Assembly: GCA_023053545.1 (NCBI GenBank)
Contig: JAKZAN010000005.1
Span: 8,184,001 to 8,248,000 of the forward strand
Length of the DNA: 64,000 bases
Source of the DNA: Lepidurus packardi
Lineage: Eukaryota > Arthropoda > Branchiopoda > Notostraca > Triopsidae
Direction: 5' to 3'
Part shown: piece after piece, positions 49,783 through 61,762 of the stretch
Layout: every line of letters begins with the position of its first letter
Position numbering within the stretch: position 1 is the first letter of the stretch
Translations under genes and position numbers: made by a program
The notes under the pieces: model-generated
What the model was told of the DNA's origin: nothing
What the model saw: only the letters and a program-made list of their open reading frames with translations
Database searches by the model: none

Positions 49783-50799
49783 TTTATTATAACTATCCGT
49801 GTGGTAGTTACAACCTTGACTGTGAATGTTCCGAGAGCCACGCAATTCGTTTCTAAATATTAATGCTCTAGCCTTTGCATCAACTATTTCGTGAATCCTA
49901 CTCTTTCACTACCACACTTACTGTGTGATGTGGTTGTGTGCCAAGAAAGTTGGGGAGGGTTGTTAGGGTGTTTGTGCAAAATACTCAGAGAACATTTCTT
50001 CTCCTTATTTTTTGAAAATAATTCTTTTCAAAGTTATTTATTTTACATTCTTTTATTTTTTCCTCTCAGCCGAGCTGCGAACAGTTCTTCCGTGTCTTGC
50101 CAAAAAATGTATGCGCTTACTGTAATGCGCATGGCTTCTTCTTGTCGCAGACAATCTCTACCCGCCCCCTGTGAGCAGTACAGACAATTAAACATGATTG
50201 ACACGGTGCTTCCCAACTATGTAAACAATTCATTTGAAAAAGGCGCCAATATTGCGCACCAAGGTTGCTTGACAATGCTGCACTCTGGTGAGAGCAGATT
50301 TAAAGCTCGAATAACACGTGGGGGATTTTATTCGTTTTGTTTCCTATAGTGGGAATTTAGGCAGTTGGGAATAAGATGCGAAAATCGAACATTTGTAGGC
50401 TCTATGCTCGGATACTCTGTGCTCGGATAAATTTTGGGTAAATTACAGCGCGATTGATTTCTAGAGACGGGGGTGTACCGTCGTCATGCACGGGAACGAA
50501 CGTGTCTAAAAACGGGGAAGTTTATCGACTGGTTACCGTACTGGGAAGCACGCTGTCTCGCTAAGCCCTCCCCGTGTTCTCTAGCAGAAACTCGGCCCTC
50601 TTTTCCGTCAAGCCTGCCATCCGCCTTAGCCCGGTTTTCCGGTCTCGTCGCCCGAGTTGCCTTTCACCAACCGTTTTCCCCCTCTCTCTCTCTCTCTGCA
50701 TTCTACTGCCCCTTGTCTGCTATCCCACCGGTCCGGTCTAGCCGACGTTCCCCGCTTCGCTTCTACGGTTCTATCCAACTAGCCTAGCCTGGCGTGTTC
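49783..50799. other. Sulf 3' UTR and intergenic region
   Basis: Short frames at 49891-50349 and 50473-50787 have no recognisable domain. The right half becomes CT-rich and GC-richer, with a (CT)n run at about 50682-50697, consistent with a promoter region for the next gene. Confidence 0.4.
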
Positions 50800-52026
50800 T
50801 ACCGCACGGCTCCTTCCCCAGTTTTGTACAATTCCCTGCTCCGCCGCTGAGACCCGATAGGGGACAAGGAGCGGGCGAGGCCAACTGAACCGAAGCTCCA
50901 AGCTGGGAACAGCCACAGCCCAGGAGTTCTGTGCTTGCTTGTGAACAAATCTCTCCGCCGGATTATTCTAGGTAAGATTTTCAGCTTTTCTGCCACTTGC
51001 TTAGAACGTAATTTAGCCAAATATACTCTGATGTCAAGATTTCATAGTATTACTTATTATTTATCAGTTATGCAGTCGTTAGAGCTTAGGTTCAAGAGTT
51101 TTTTTTAACGACTTTTGTCTTTCGTGGATTGTGCGTCTTTCGCTTGGCGTTGAGGCCAGCCAAGGGAAAGGGACGCCGTACCGTTTGCACAAACCCAAGC
51201 GTTTCTTGTTGCCAGGCTTTCATTCCTCCAAAACCCTAGCGAATTTTAGTAATGTTTAATTGTTTGGCGTCTAGAGTAATATTTAAAATTGAGACTATTT
51301 AATGGCTCCAAAATCGAAAAGTAAACGATTTTAATTAGTTCGCTGTGAATTATTTCCCAATCCCCAGCACAGGTACGTTTGCGCCTCAAACTTTGAATTT
51401 GCATGCCATGTAACAGAATAGGCTAGCATCCGAATGATTCGACGTTTTTCCAACGGTTTTCCTCGCTTCAAAAGGGCTGTGAACGTGGGTCCCATTTCCA
51501 ATGCGCAGGTTTAGTGGCGTGGCCCTTTACGTTGGCAGGAAGCGTTGGACCTGGCGTGGCTATAGCTTCTCTGCATACGCCGTGGCTGGGGCCTCATAGC
51601 CGGGTCCAAGCGTCCAAGGGTCGTTGGTCCCGGTTTTGCCTTGGGTCTCGGTCCATTCCGTGTGTCTCCTGTCCGTCACTTCTTGCATAGCTTGACTTGC
51701 TGTATAGTGTGCCCGGCAAGCCACAATCTTTGCGTCTCATCCTTCCCCACGCTTCATGCAATGGCACTATATACCCCAACAAAACGCAAAACGGTTTCCG
51801 TTCCTCGTCGCCAGCCCCGTAGGGCTTCTACAGATACGGGAGAGGGGTGTCTGCCAGTGGCATCGGGGTGCTATTGCTATGTTGCTCACCGGTTTTCGTA
51901 ATAAATAAGCGGAAAGAAAAGTTAGGTCGTGGACATCCGTTGTAATCACTCTTCCATGCAAAGGCTTATGTTTGCCTTTTATCTTTGTGTTTTAGGAAGG
52001 AATTTGCTGATTAATCGTTGAACAGA
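50800..52026 (+). promoter_or_regulatory. Probable UBTF 5' UTR exon, 1-kb 5' UTR intron and leader
   Basis: A strong donor (TTATTCTAG followed by GTAAGA) ends a GC-richer segment at 50971. A good acceptor (TTTGTGTTTTAG) at 51995 begins the 31-nt leader that runs into the start codon at 52027. This gives a non-coding first exon somewhere upstream of 50971 and a 1.0-kb intron. The transcription start is not placed. Inferred from splice signals only. Confidence 0.5.
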
Positions 52027-55000
52027 ATGGCGAAAGGAAAAAAGAGTAAGTTTTTATACGGACTTTATTTCCAGGTGGGCAAGAATGTAACGTGAATTTG
52101 TTGTAGGTAAAAAGCCTACGGAGCCGGCTGCTATTGAAGTAGACCCCACGAAACTGGAACAGTTAGTCGATGCCATTGAAAAACCCGGTTCTTTGGACAA
52201 AGCCTTTGCGAAAGGTATTAAACTGGCTGCAGTTAAAGCGAATGACAAGAAAAAAGGTATATTATTGCTGCACTTGGGGCTGCAAACTGCAGAGTATGCC
52301 GCTTATTGTAATCACTTTTTATTACGTATTAGAATCAACCACTTTAGGGAACAAATTTTTAAGAACCGATTCACAATAATAAAATTCATAGCTTTATAAT
52401 CGGTTATTAGAATCACACTTTCGGATATTAGAATCAATTTGGAAAGCATCTTCACATGTACCGTAACGAAACTACAGTAGTGATTGCTACATGGACTTTG
52501 CATATTGACGAATGACATTGCTTTTCCATCGTTTTGACCAATTCTGTCATTTCCAGCCTACTACTCGCTTAGGTAAAATCCCTTCTAAACTTCTCACTCA
52601 ATTAAGTGAGGAGGTTATTCAATAGAATGACCAGTTCCTTTAATTCACTGGGAAAATTAGAAGAGATATGGTGTTGAGAACCCTACCTAAGCGTAGGAGT
52701 AGGTTTCAAAGGCGCAGTGTTAGTCGTGTTTTAGACGAGTGGTTATATAAAAATGGCGACGAACAAGAAATGTGTTGATTTAAATGTAAAAAAGTTAAGA
52801 TGTGGCTTGTGGCTCATTGAATCTAATGACAAGTTAAATTTAAGTGATTAGCCACAAAGGGAAGCGGCTGTTAAGTTATGAATTTTTCTATCATCTCTAT
52901 CAAAGTGGTCGAAAAACCGTTACAAAATAATATTGGGTGGAGTGAATCTAGAAAAAGGAAACATGTGGAAAGAGTATCAAAAAGTAGGCAGTACTTCGTT
53001 TCTTTGGTTTAAATAAGCGAGTTCGTTTCACGCGCCAATTAATCGTAGCGTTTTATTGCATATCTCCGATTTCGGTTATTAGAATCTCCGCTTAATAGAA
53101 TCGATATTCATTTGACAAACTTGATCACAATAAGCGTCATTTACTGTATTAACTACGATTGAATCAAATGGTTAAATCATACTTATGGTTAACTATGATT
53201 ACCTATGTTTAAATCATGTCTCTTTTTTAGTGAAAAAGGTGAAGCCTGAGGAGGTCGAAGCTGTCCTTGCGGAACAGTCGCATCTAGATGACGACGAAGA
53301 AGCACATGACGATGAAGTACTCGAAGAGCCACCCGTTGACAAGAAAATTGCGGAGTGGCCTAAAGACGAGGATACGGAGTTGTTTAAACGTATGGAAGCC
53401 ATTTTACCCAAGGACGATTTTATGCGATTTGAGTCACGTGAAAAGCACATGGATTGGGAAAAAGTAAAACTTTATTTGAGAAATTAACTTAATTTGATGG
53501 GATTTTATTGTAGGTTAAGTTCAAGAATTACACCGCTGATGAATGCAAACAGCGATGGCAGTACGTTCAAGGCCGCTTGAGACGGTACCGCATCATGAAA
53601 GAGATTTTACAAGACGCCAAGGAATGGATTCATCATCCGTGGACCAATTTTAACAAAGGGACCAAGAAATTGGTAATTAGGGTAGAAGCTACTAAGGGTT
53701 CTGTTGTCTTAATGTGTTTTATTTATTGTTTTACAGGGTTTGAAACACCCCGATTTCCCGAAAAAACCTCTGTCGTCTTATATGTTGTTTTATTGCGATA
53801 TGAAAGATAAAGTTTTAAGGGACAAACCAGAGTTGGACATGGTAATTAAAAATAAGTCAATTTGCCTAGAATTCAATCCTAAACATGAACGATTTTTTGT
53901 TATTTTCTTAGCCCAAAGTATCCCAAATTATTGCTGGGATGTACAACTCGTTGCCGGAGAAGAAGAAGCAGAAGTATTTAGACAGAGCGACTGAATTGAA
54001 AACCGAGTACGAGAAAAAAGTTGAAAGCTTCCTGTAAGAAATACTTAATTTCCCCTAACAAAAGATGTACCACATTTATCCGAATTTTTGTTATTAGGGA
54101 GGAGCATCCAGATTACCTTCCTTTTACCACCGAGTTCAAGAGGAATAAGATGAATCAGAAAGATAAAACTCCCATCAAACCACGTACTCCTATGGCGGTA
54201 ATTTTCCTCGTGGTATTCAATGTACCTATTTTGCAATGTGATATATTTGCTAGATTTATTTGCAAGAGAAGCAAGATGCGGCCAAAGAGAATGGAGTGAT
54301 TTTGTCCAAAAGCGAAATTGCTGACCAGTACAAAGACGATTGGAAAAGATTGCCCGACAAAGAAAAGCTCGTATATATTGAAAAAACCTTGGAAGAAGAA
54401 AAGCGCTACGAGAAAGAGATTGAAGAATACGCCTCCACACATGCCGATTTTGACGGTGGCAAGAAGGTCAAAGTACTAACTAAAGAAGACGTTGCGTTAA
54501 GGAACAGGTACCTTTTTTCTTAACCAAGTCTTTTTTACAGTTAGCGTTACAATATATATATTTTTTTAGAATGGCTGGGAAGCCAGAGAAACCTCCCAAT
54601 TCAGGATACAGCCTCTTTTCTAAGACAATGCTGGCTTCTGAGGATTTGCGTCATTTGGAAAGCAAGGATCGCATGTCTGAGATTTCGAAATTATGGAAAG
54701 AACTTCCCGAGTCAGAAAAGAAGCTATTTCAAGATCAAGCCCAAGAGGTATGGCGAATTTCTTTATATGGACTATTTGTGCTAGTAAATTAATGTGTATT
54801 GCTTGTATTAGGCTATGACAAACTACAAGCTGGAATACGCATCGTACTTGGAATCCTTGCCACCAGCACTGAGAGATGCCGAGTTGACGTCTCATCTGAA
54901 GAAAAACAAACGCCCCGCCTCACCTGTGACTGAAGCAGCCAAGCAGAAAGCTGTAACAGTCAAGAAAGCAGCAGCTCCTCCGGCAGCCAAGAAAGCCAAA

Positions 55001-56218
55001 GTTGTTGCAAAGCCTGCACCTGTAGAGAAAGAAAGTGAAGAAGATGAGGAAGACGAAGATGAAGAGCATAGCAGTGATGACGAAAGCGATGAAGAACAGC
55101 CCAACACTGCAAGCGGAGCTTCCCCAGCGATGTTCTACATGAATGCCAATGAAGCTAAACTTAGAAAACAGAGTCCTAAAGCCTCGAAAGCTGAGCTCAT
55201 GCGCTTAGCCACCAGGGAATATAACCAATTGTCTGACAAGAAGAAGGTAAAATCCAGTTTGTCGACTGTAGTCTTCTATTTTTATTATTTATTATTATTT
55301 TTTGCTTGCGTATTTTGTGTATGACTATTGTTTCCAACGTGACCGATATTATTTATTATTATTATTAATAATATTTATAATTATTTATTTTTGGTTTATT
55401 ATTACTTGTGTATTTTATTTATTTTTTATTTATTTATTTTTATTTATTTATTATTATTTAGTAGTAGTAGTAGTAGTTTTCTATTGTTCTACTGTAGTCT
55501 TTTATTTTTGTAGGAAAAGTTTAAGAAATTGGCTGAGGCCGAAATTAAGAAGCAAGAGCAAGTAGCTGCAGCGGCGAAAGCCAAGTCTCCTGCATCCAAG
55601 AAGAAAGCTGACGAAAAGCCTGCAGTAACCATCACGAAAAAGTCTGGTTCTACGAAAGCCGCGGCTAAAGCGAGCCCCGTCAAGCCCGGCAAGGAAAAGA
55701 ATGGAGTAGGCAGAGAAGTTGCGCCCAAGAAGTCTGCAAGTGGGAAACATTTGTTCAAAGGAGAACCGGAGCCACCACCATCGTAAGTGTCAGACTTCAT
55801 TAATGTATAGATAAGTGGTAAGCTTAACGATACTTTTCTGCGTAGGAATGCGGCTGAACTCTTTGTTCAGACACTGTCGAAAGACCACGGGAAAAATATG
55901 AAGCAAGATGAAGCCATGAGGTACTGGCAAATCCTACCAGAAAGTGACAAAACTACCTACAGGAAGAAGCTTGCTGATCTCAAAACGAAGTATATGTCGA
56001 ATTATGAAAAATTCATTAGGGTAAGCGAGTTAGATTCATTATTGGAATTTCAAGTAACGAAAACTTGGGGAATTTAGGGGCTTTCACCTGAAGATTTGAC
56101 AGCGTACACAATTATGAAGGAGAGCAGAAATAAGTTGGTCGAAGATCAGAATGAAGCCATGGCATCTTCAGCAGGCGATGATGATGATGAAGAGGATGAG
56201 AGCTCAGATTCTGATTAA
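52027..56218 (+). CDS. UBTF: UBF/UBTF-like nucleolar transcription factor with multiple HMG boxes
   Basis: Thirteen exons: 52027-52045, 52107-52256, 53231-53463, 53514-53672, 53737-53841, 53912-54033, 54098-54197, 54254-54507, 54570-54747, 54812-55246, 55514-55782, 55846-56020 and 56078-56218, giving 779 residues (human UBTF is 764). A basic/acidic N-terminus precedes the UBF-specific block WPKDEDTELFKRMEAILPKD, SREKHMDWEKVKFKNYTADE, CKQRWQYVQGRLRRYR. HMG boxes follow at about 189-255 (KHPDFPKKPLSSYMLFY), 285-360 (IKPRTPMAIYLQEKQ), 384-450 (KPEKPPNSGYSLFSK), 540-595 and 672-733. Acidic runs occur at about 505-535 and at the very C-terminus (DDDDEEDESSDSD). In vertebrates UBF bends rDNA and keeps it active for RNA polymerase I. 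AATAAA motifs lie near 56539 and 56623. Intron 2 contains a transposon copy. Confidence 0.88.
52290..53145 (+). mobile_element. Pogo/Tigger-like deleted transposon, copy D (UBTF intron 2)
   Basis: The left end CAGAGTATGCCGCTTATTGT is diverged. The right end is GCGTCATTTACTG followed by TA. The HTH region starts ATGGCGACGAACAAGAAATG and is broken by a stop (GTGATTAGCC) and small indels. The sequence downstream of the HTH is the same truncated tail as in the other copies. Confidence 0.8.
55270..55500. repeat. TTA/TTTA-rich low-complexity tract in UBTF intron 10
   Basis: Runs of TTTATTATTATT, ATTTATTTATTTTTATTTA and a short (TAG)n at about 55462-55476 fill most of the intron. Simple sequence, no coding potential. 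Confidence 0.6.
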
Positions 56219-56681
56219 ACTTTTTGGGCTTGCAGATGTTGTGTATAAAAATTATCTGCTATATATGGCTAAAGTGCCTTTGTGGAGTTTGGTGTGTTTG
56301 AAAGTAAACAATTTTGCCTTTCGTGATGCTTTTGTGTTCGATTATTTGGTTCAGTGTTAAGTTCAGTCTAGCTCTTTACCATGAGTGAGATGGAAATCGC
56401 GTACTGTGACGTTCGGTTGCGATCTTTGTTTCTTACACACATGTTAATGCGAAGTATTAGCCCTACAGCAGGGTACTCTTTTTTTAAAAAAATGAGAGGG
56501 TATCCGATCGTAGAGAATTTTAAGTCCGTAAATAAGAAAAATAAAGAATTCTTCCATATTTCAGGAATTGCAAAGATTCATCATAAAATAAGAGTTATTA
56601 TTCGGTAAGCGTCGAAATATTCGTGAAATAAAGTGAAGTATTTGGTCTTACAGAACTTTCAACGCATTATAAATACAAGCG

Positions 56682-56936
56682 TATGACCGAGTGGATAGAG
56701 CGTTCGACTGTGGATCTTATGGTCCTCGGATTGAAACCTGGCCGATTTTCTTTATTTTGTCTAAATATGAAATAATACCATATGCCCTCTCGGCAAGGCT
56801 CGTATACCGACATTCGTAACCGTGAGGCTTCTGCTTCACAAGCGCGAATATCGAGGATAGGAAAGCCTAGTTGGGTTGGGCGAGGCTCTAGTTTTTCAAC
56901 GATTTTTGGAGGAAATATTATATAATAATGCAAACC
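56682..56936 (+). mobile_element. Probable tRNA-derived SINE
   Basis: The left part (about 56682-56750) resembles a tRNA gene: an A-box-like GACCGAGTGGATAGAGCG, an anticodon-like CGACTGTGGATC and a B-box-like GGATTGAAACC. Arm pairing is poor (the T arm has mismatches), and the tRNA-like part runs straight into about 180 bp of non-tRNA body. This is the architecture of a tRNA-derived SINE rather than of a working tRNA gene. A second copy was not found in this window. Confidence 0.45.
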
Positions 56937-59080
56937 TCTAGAGAATACAAGGTATGGTTATAGATGGACCGTCATTTTTTTATAAATTTAACAAAATATG
57001 ATCATATCTTTATATTTACATTTATATTTACAAAATCCAGGGGACAATTTAGCAGAAGGAAACAAATTAAGAGTTATTGCTGCAGCTCACAGGGATCTTC
57101 GTCTCTTCTGAGTTGACTTCAACTGAAGGCAATCTGTAGTAATAATGCAGTTGAACCAATGGAAAGCGTATTAGAATTTTTAAATGATCAATTACTACAA
57201 AACAAACATAAAATAAGTTAAAACTTACTCGGCATCTTCAATCCACATTCGAACTCAACCTTGGCCTGTCTAACTTTCATCGGGCTCCATAATCTAAAAA
57301 GCCAACCATGCAAACCACGTACCCAAACCCCAGAGAACCTCCGTTGCTAACATTAAAGACCTAATACGCGGAAGACCTCACGAATAATGGAGCAACGGAA
57401 GCATTCTGCTCTATAGAAGGTTAAATTGCCGCAAATTTTTACTCGATTTACGGCAAGGGTTTGAGTGAAGAGTTTATAATGAACTGTTGCTAAATATACG
57501 GAATTGCACTCGGAGAGTGTATCTTTGTTGATATAGTCATAAGAATTGAGGAATTAAGAGACATATGAAAACGACCAAACTCGGACTTGAAAAGTTTTCA
57601 TAACCAAACAGGAAAATAAATCTTTGTCTGAGTAGACGAAATGGGAGGCCATGTGGAACATCAAGCTAATTCTTAATTTTATTAATGGCAATGTGTAGCC
57701 AATGAGCCAATGGGAGCGAATAAATTAGAAAATATTCGAAAAATTGTTCGAAACCTACTGTACTGACACAGTACAAAGGTTACTTTACAGCCTACTGTAC
57801 CTATACTGACGTTTACTCCTACTGAAAGTGATCAATATTGCTACTTTTAATGAGCATAATGCGATAATATGCAAGTTACTGGAATAACAGTTAAATTTTA
57901 ATTGCTTCAAGTTTGACATAAGTCGGATAGGAGTCGACAAATTTTAATAAAATGGAAGCAAATTACCTGACTTGTAGTAAGCTTAGCTTCTGTTCAAACA
58001 ATGGCTGACGCGATTAATTCCGTCTTCTTCGCGAAGTGGCTGTAATTGTCTACAGAGGGCTGTATCCCTCTGAAAAGGCCATCAGTAACGGGCAACGTGA
58101 TTGGGCACTGGGTTGGGTTAGTGTTCTCGTTTTTTGCGTCATAACAATACCGCCCCCCCCCCCCCCCCCAAAAAAAAGTAAAGAAAAGTAACAATGATTT
58201 CGCCAATGAAATAAAGAAAAAGCATTACAGAAAAAAAGTAAAACACGTCAGTAATTGGACATACGAATGAAATCAATTAAGTAACAAAACGTTTAACAAA
58301 CAAATAAGTGTAAATGCGACTGGGAAAATAAAAAACTTATGAAAAGGTACTTCACTTTTCAGAATGGTAATATTAGTCGAGTTTCTACTTCTGATGCCAA
58401 CTAAAAAAGTTGCACATGTTTGAGACGTTGGCCAAGTCTTGGCCACTTCTTGTTTTTCGCTTTGAGACATCGTATGAACTTCGCCACCCCAATTGCCCTC
58501 TTCCCTCTTCACCACCTTCCACCCTCTTTATACGATCTACATTATGAAATGTACTGCAAACGAACATACAAAAAAGGGGGGTAATCGGAAACTTGTCAAA
58601 AGCTACAACTGACGCTTTCTTTACAACCAAAAGCACTTTCCAAATCTCTTTCTAAACTTCTGTAAACCATTAATCCTAGCATTGAAATTCAACAAGAACC
58701 CAAGGAAAAATCAGTATTTGGGATTTTCAACATTCTTCGAGAAAATGCCAAAAATTGATAAAGAAGGAAAACTTCCTCTAAACTAAATGTATAATAAATC
58801 TTTAATAAATAAAACTTATGATTAAACTTAGAACAATCCAAGTGATATCTCTTTTGGATTTGTCCGGCGTAAATTTAACAAAATCGTCTGCTTTAAACGT
58901 AGTAAAACTTCCACACGCCAAACGTTCGAAATTAAACAGACACCGAACTCAAAACACCCACAAATTCCACACACAAAGCTAAATTAATGCTTGTGGATCA
59001 AAATGAATGTTGTGCATAGCTCTAAATAGAGTAAGATATCCAAATTTACCTTAAAGCACAACTATCCTGAATGTTTTTCA
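56937..59080. other. Gene-free AT-rich stretch
   Basis: No frame with a domain. It contains an 18-base C tract next to an A tract (about 58141-58167). A block at about 58900-59070 has counterparts near 63480-63600 (CACACGC...AAAGCTAAA...TTACCTTAAA), suggesting an unnamed dispersed repeat. Confidence 0.45.
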
Positions 59081-59086
59081 CAGCAA

Positions 59087-59153
59087 CAGGTGTGTAATAT
59101 TATAATATTACACACCTAACCTAACCTGTGTGTAATATTATAATATTACACAC
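59087..59153. repeat. Paired perfect palindromes (TGTGTAATATTATAATATTA)
   Basis: Two copies, at 59087-59116 (AGGTGTGTAATATTA and its complement, 30 bp) and 59128-59153, are separated by TAACCTAACCT. Each can form a long cruciform or hairpin. No known element is recognised. Confidence 0.7.
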
Positions 59154-59339
59154 AGCAGGTTCTTCTTCTTCTTTGTGTTGTTAAAGACGACAAGCGAAGT
59201 GGCATCGTATCGTCGTCTGCTTGCATTAACTATTGGTGTCGCTGTCTATTCAACTCCGGTTGACTTTGGTCTGAACACGAATTTACACTATTATATTGGG
59301 ATGGGTGTGCTTAGGAAAGTGCATGTTAAAGAAAGGTAA

Positions 59340-59925
59340 TAGAAATTAGACCGTCCCCGAACATTTAAATAATATCGACTAGTCTTGTAACTCTTATGTA
59401 ATCAACTAAAAATGACTGGGCTAAAAATTGCTTGTATTCTGTAAGATTACCAAAACCCAGTACATTCTTGAGCCTAAATTCGATTCCCTCTTTTATCATT
59501 TAATTCTTCAGTATTTCCCGTTCAAATGAGTCGAACAAGCATTCCATAATCTTGTGTTCCATCGTATCTTCCCTCTCTCCACACCTATCACACGTACTAT
59601 TTCTTTTTAGATTAAATCTGTACATCCATGATCCTGTTTTCCCATGTCCACATCTCAATCGCAAAAGAGCAACTGATACTTTCCTGTTTTTGTGTAATAA
59701 CCAGGGTACTGTCCTGATGTTTTGAGCGAATTGTACAAAAATTTGAGAAGAGCTCTTTTTTAATCGCTGTAATACTTTTTCCTCTAGTTTTTGTTTAAAT
59801 ATGGCCGAAAGCTCGTGTCTTGTGAGGTCTCTTAACATTATTTGATTAGAATCTTTGCCAATCTTTGCTGTCGTATCTGCTGCTTCGTTTCCTGCGATTC
59901 CTACATGACACAGCAGGTTCGGCTG
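59340..59925 (-). mobile_element. 5'-truncated non-LTR retrotransposon fragment (RNase H and C-terminal zinc knuckle)
   Basis: On the minus strand, about 59915-59840 reads LLCHVGIAGNEAADTTAKIG, the RNase H signature HxGIxGNExAD of Jockey/R1-like ORF2 proteins. It continues open through 59838-59500 with CGHGKTGSWMYRF and a zinc knuckle CDRCGEREDTMEHKIMEC, which typically ends these proteins, and then a stop. Endonuclease and reverse transcriptase are missing, so it is a dead 3' copy. The 3' UTR probably runs to about 59340. Confidence 0.75.
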
Positions 59926-60109
59926 CGCAAGCGCGACTTAGGCGATGCGAGACTGCAAGCTGGGGTGCCCCTTGCGGCCTCTTCTATAGCGCGCGCTATT
60001 ACATCTGACGGAACTCTCAAATAAAATAGTTTTTTTTTTTAAGGTGTAACCTGAAGGGTTACAGGGTGTTACTAACTGACAGCCTATAAAAATTAGCCAG
60101 CATAGCACA

Positions 60110-61762
60110 GATAGACTAAACGAACAAGCTAGGAAGGAAAACGGAACAACTGTCTGGACTTATTTCAATTTCACTGCATGAAACAACAATCCAAAACACA
60201 GTATATGGGCCACTTAAATACTAATTAAAATACAACTTTAAACGGTAATTTCCTCTAGAGCCACGTAGATTTTGAAGTTGCAATGACGAGGTATAATACA
60301 GCTTTGAATGTCTCCCCGCTCTCGCCCCAGTAATTGAACAACATGGGCCTCAATATGGGATCAAATTGAGTCCGAACCAGCCTAAAGAGAGCAACATTCT
60401 TCCCCAACGTCCTGGTGTGAAAGACAGCATAAATCTTGTACTATATCAAACAATGCTTCCCTAAATAAGAAATTTGTAAATAAATAAAGATTAAATTGAG
60501 TTTGTGACGAGTTTGTGATTGTCCCTGCCACAAAAGGTCAAGAGTGGATGGGTGAAACACATCTTTAAGGCCCAGGCTAAGAACAAAGCCAAGATGACGG
60601 GGCTTTTAAGGTGTTCAATCGTCTTGAAGAACAAAGCCAAGATGACGGGTGTGCCAAAATGTGCTCAATCGTCTTGGTTTCAAGCAAGAATACACGGGAA
60701 CAACGTTGACATGACACTCTAAAGAAATAAAGATGAATTAGACGTGACTAAAATTTTCCCACATTTAAGACAAATTTAATCCGGATTTTAACATAATATC
60801 AACGATTGTTAGCGAATCTAGTCATACCTTAGATCGAACTATTTCAGAAATTACAAATCGTACAACAAAAAGCACACTTTTGGAGACCAACAATTGTATG
60901 GAGAACGTTTACGCACAACAATAAGAAAATATAGGGAATTGCTGGAGGAAGCAAAACATCTCATCTGCATAATTTTAGAATCCAATTTTTGGAACTAAGA
61001 AAAGTCACGGAACAAAAATTCCAGATTTGAAAAACTAAGCGCGAAAGCATGGGATAAGTCATGGATGGGATAAGTTTTTACAAGTAAAACCAAAAATTAC
61101 GAAAACAAGCGTTATAATTCTACTAAATTCTTATCCGACAAGTGTCGAAATATATGTGAAATAAAGTAAAAGTTATGGCGAGTTTTCTTTCTTGAGCAAT
61201 GTGAACAGAAGAACACGACTAGTAAAGCTCGTTAAGCTTAAAACTCATAAATCTGGGAAGTTTTCGATATAGAAATACAGTTGACAAAACGAGGAACGCC
61301 GCTTTTACAACTATATGTTTAAATGGAACAGATGTCTAGCGCTCTAATTCTATTCTAAAGGTATACGGGTAATAGATCTGTCATACGTATTGTATTTTTA
61401 ATAGCAACTGCAAGGATAAAATATTACTGAAGAAGTACCAGTCACGACATCGTGTAAAACAGCTTCGTTATGCGAAACGGAAGTGAACCTACGATTCGCA
61501 TGGATATGACCAAGAAGGACATTAGTTGGCTGGTACGTGTCGAAACTAAGAAAATTGATATGGGAGCAAATATAAAAAGAACTTCTCAAAGAGTTGCCTG
61601 GTTGTGGTATAGAAACCATAAAGATAATGGAAAGTAATTAAAGAAAGGAAACAATCAGATAAAGTAGTAAACTAGCCACATAAAAAACTATTACTTCTTT
61701 CTATAAAACTTACTGAACAAGTGACAGACGGGTCAGTCTACGAATAGATGTAAGGAAAGTCG
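60110..61762. other. Gene-free stretch upstream of the protease
   Basis: It contains a tandem duplication of about 46 bp at 60577-60676 (GAACAAAGCCAAGATGACGG ... TCAATCGTCTTG twice). A segment at about 61127-61180 (TGTCGAAATATATGTGAAAT) resembles 56603-56640 (CGTCGAAATATTCGTGAAAT), so a dispersed repeat is likely. No gene is seen. Confidence 0.45.

Noticed and set aside
50473..50787. 104-codon frame upstream of UBTF
   Set aside because: CT-rich low-complexity translation; the region fits a promoter or 5' UTR.
56381..56608. 75-codon frame after UBTF
   Set aside because: Lies in the UBTF 3' UTR, contains AATAAA motifs, and has no domain.
56682..56755. Functional tRNA gene
   Set aside because: The T arm and acceptor stem do not pair well, and a SINE-like body follows directly.
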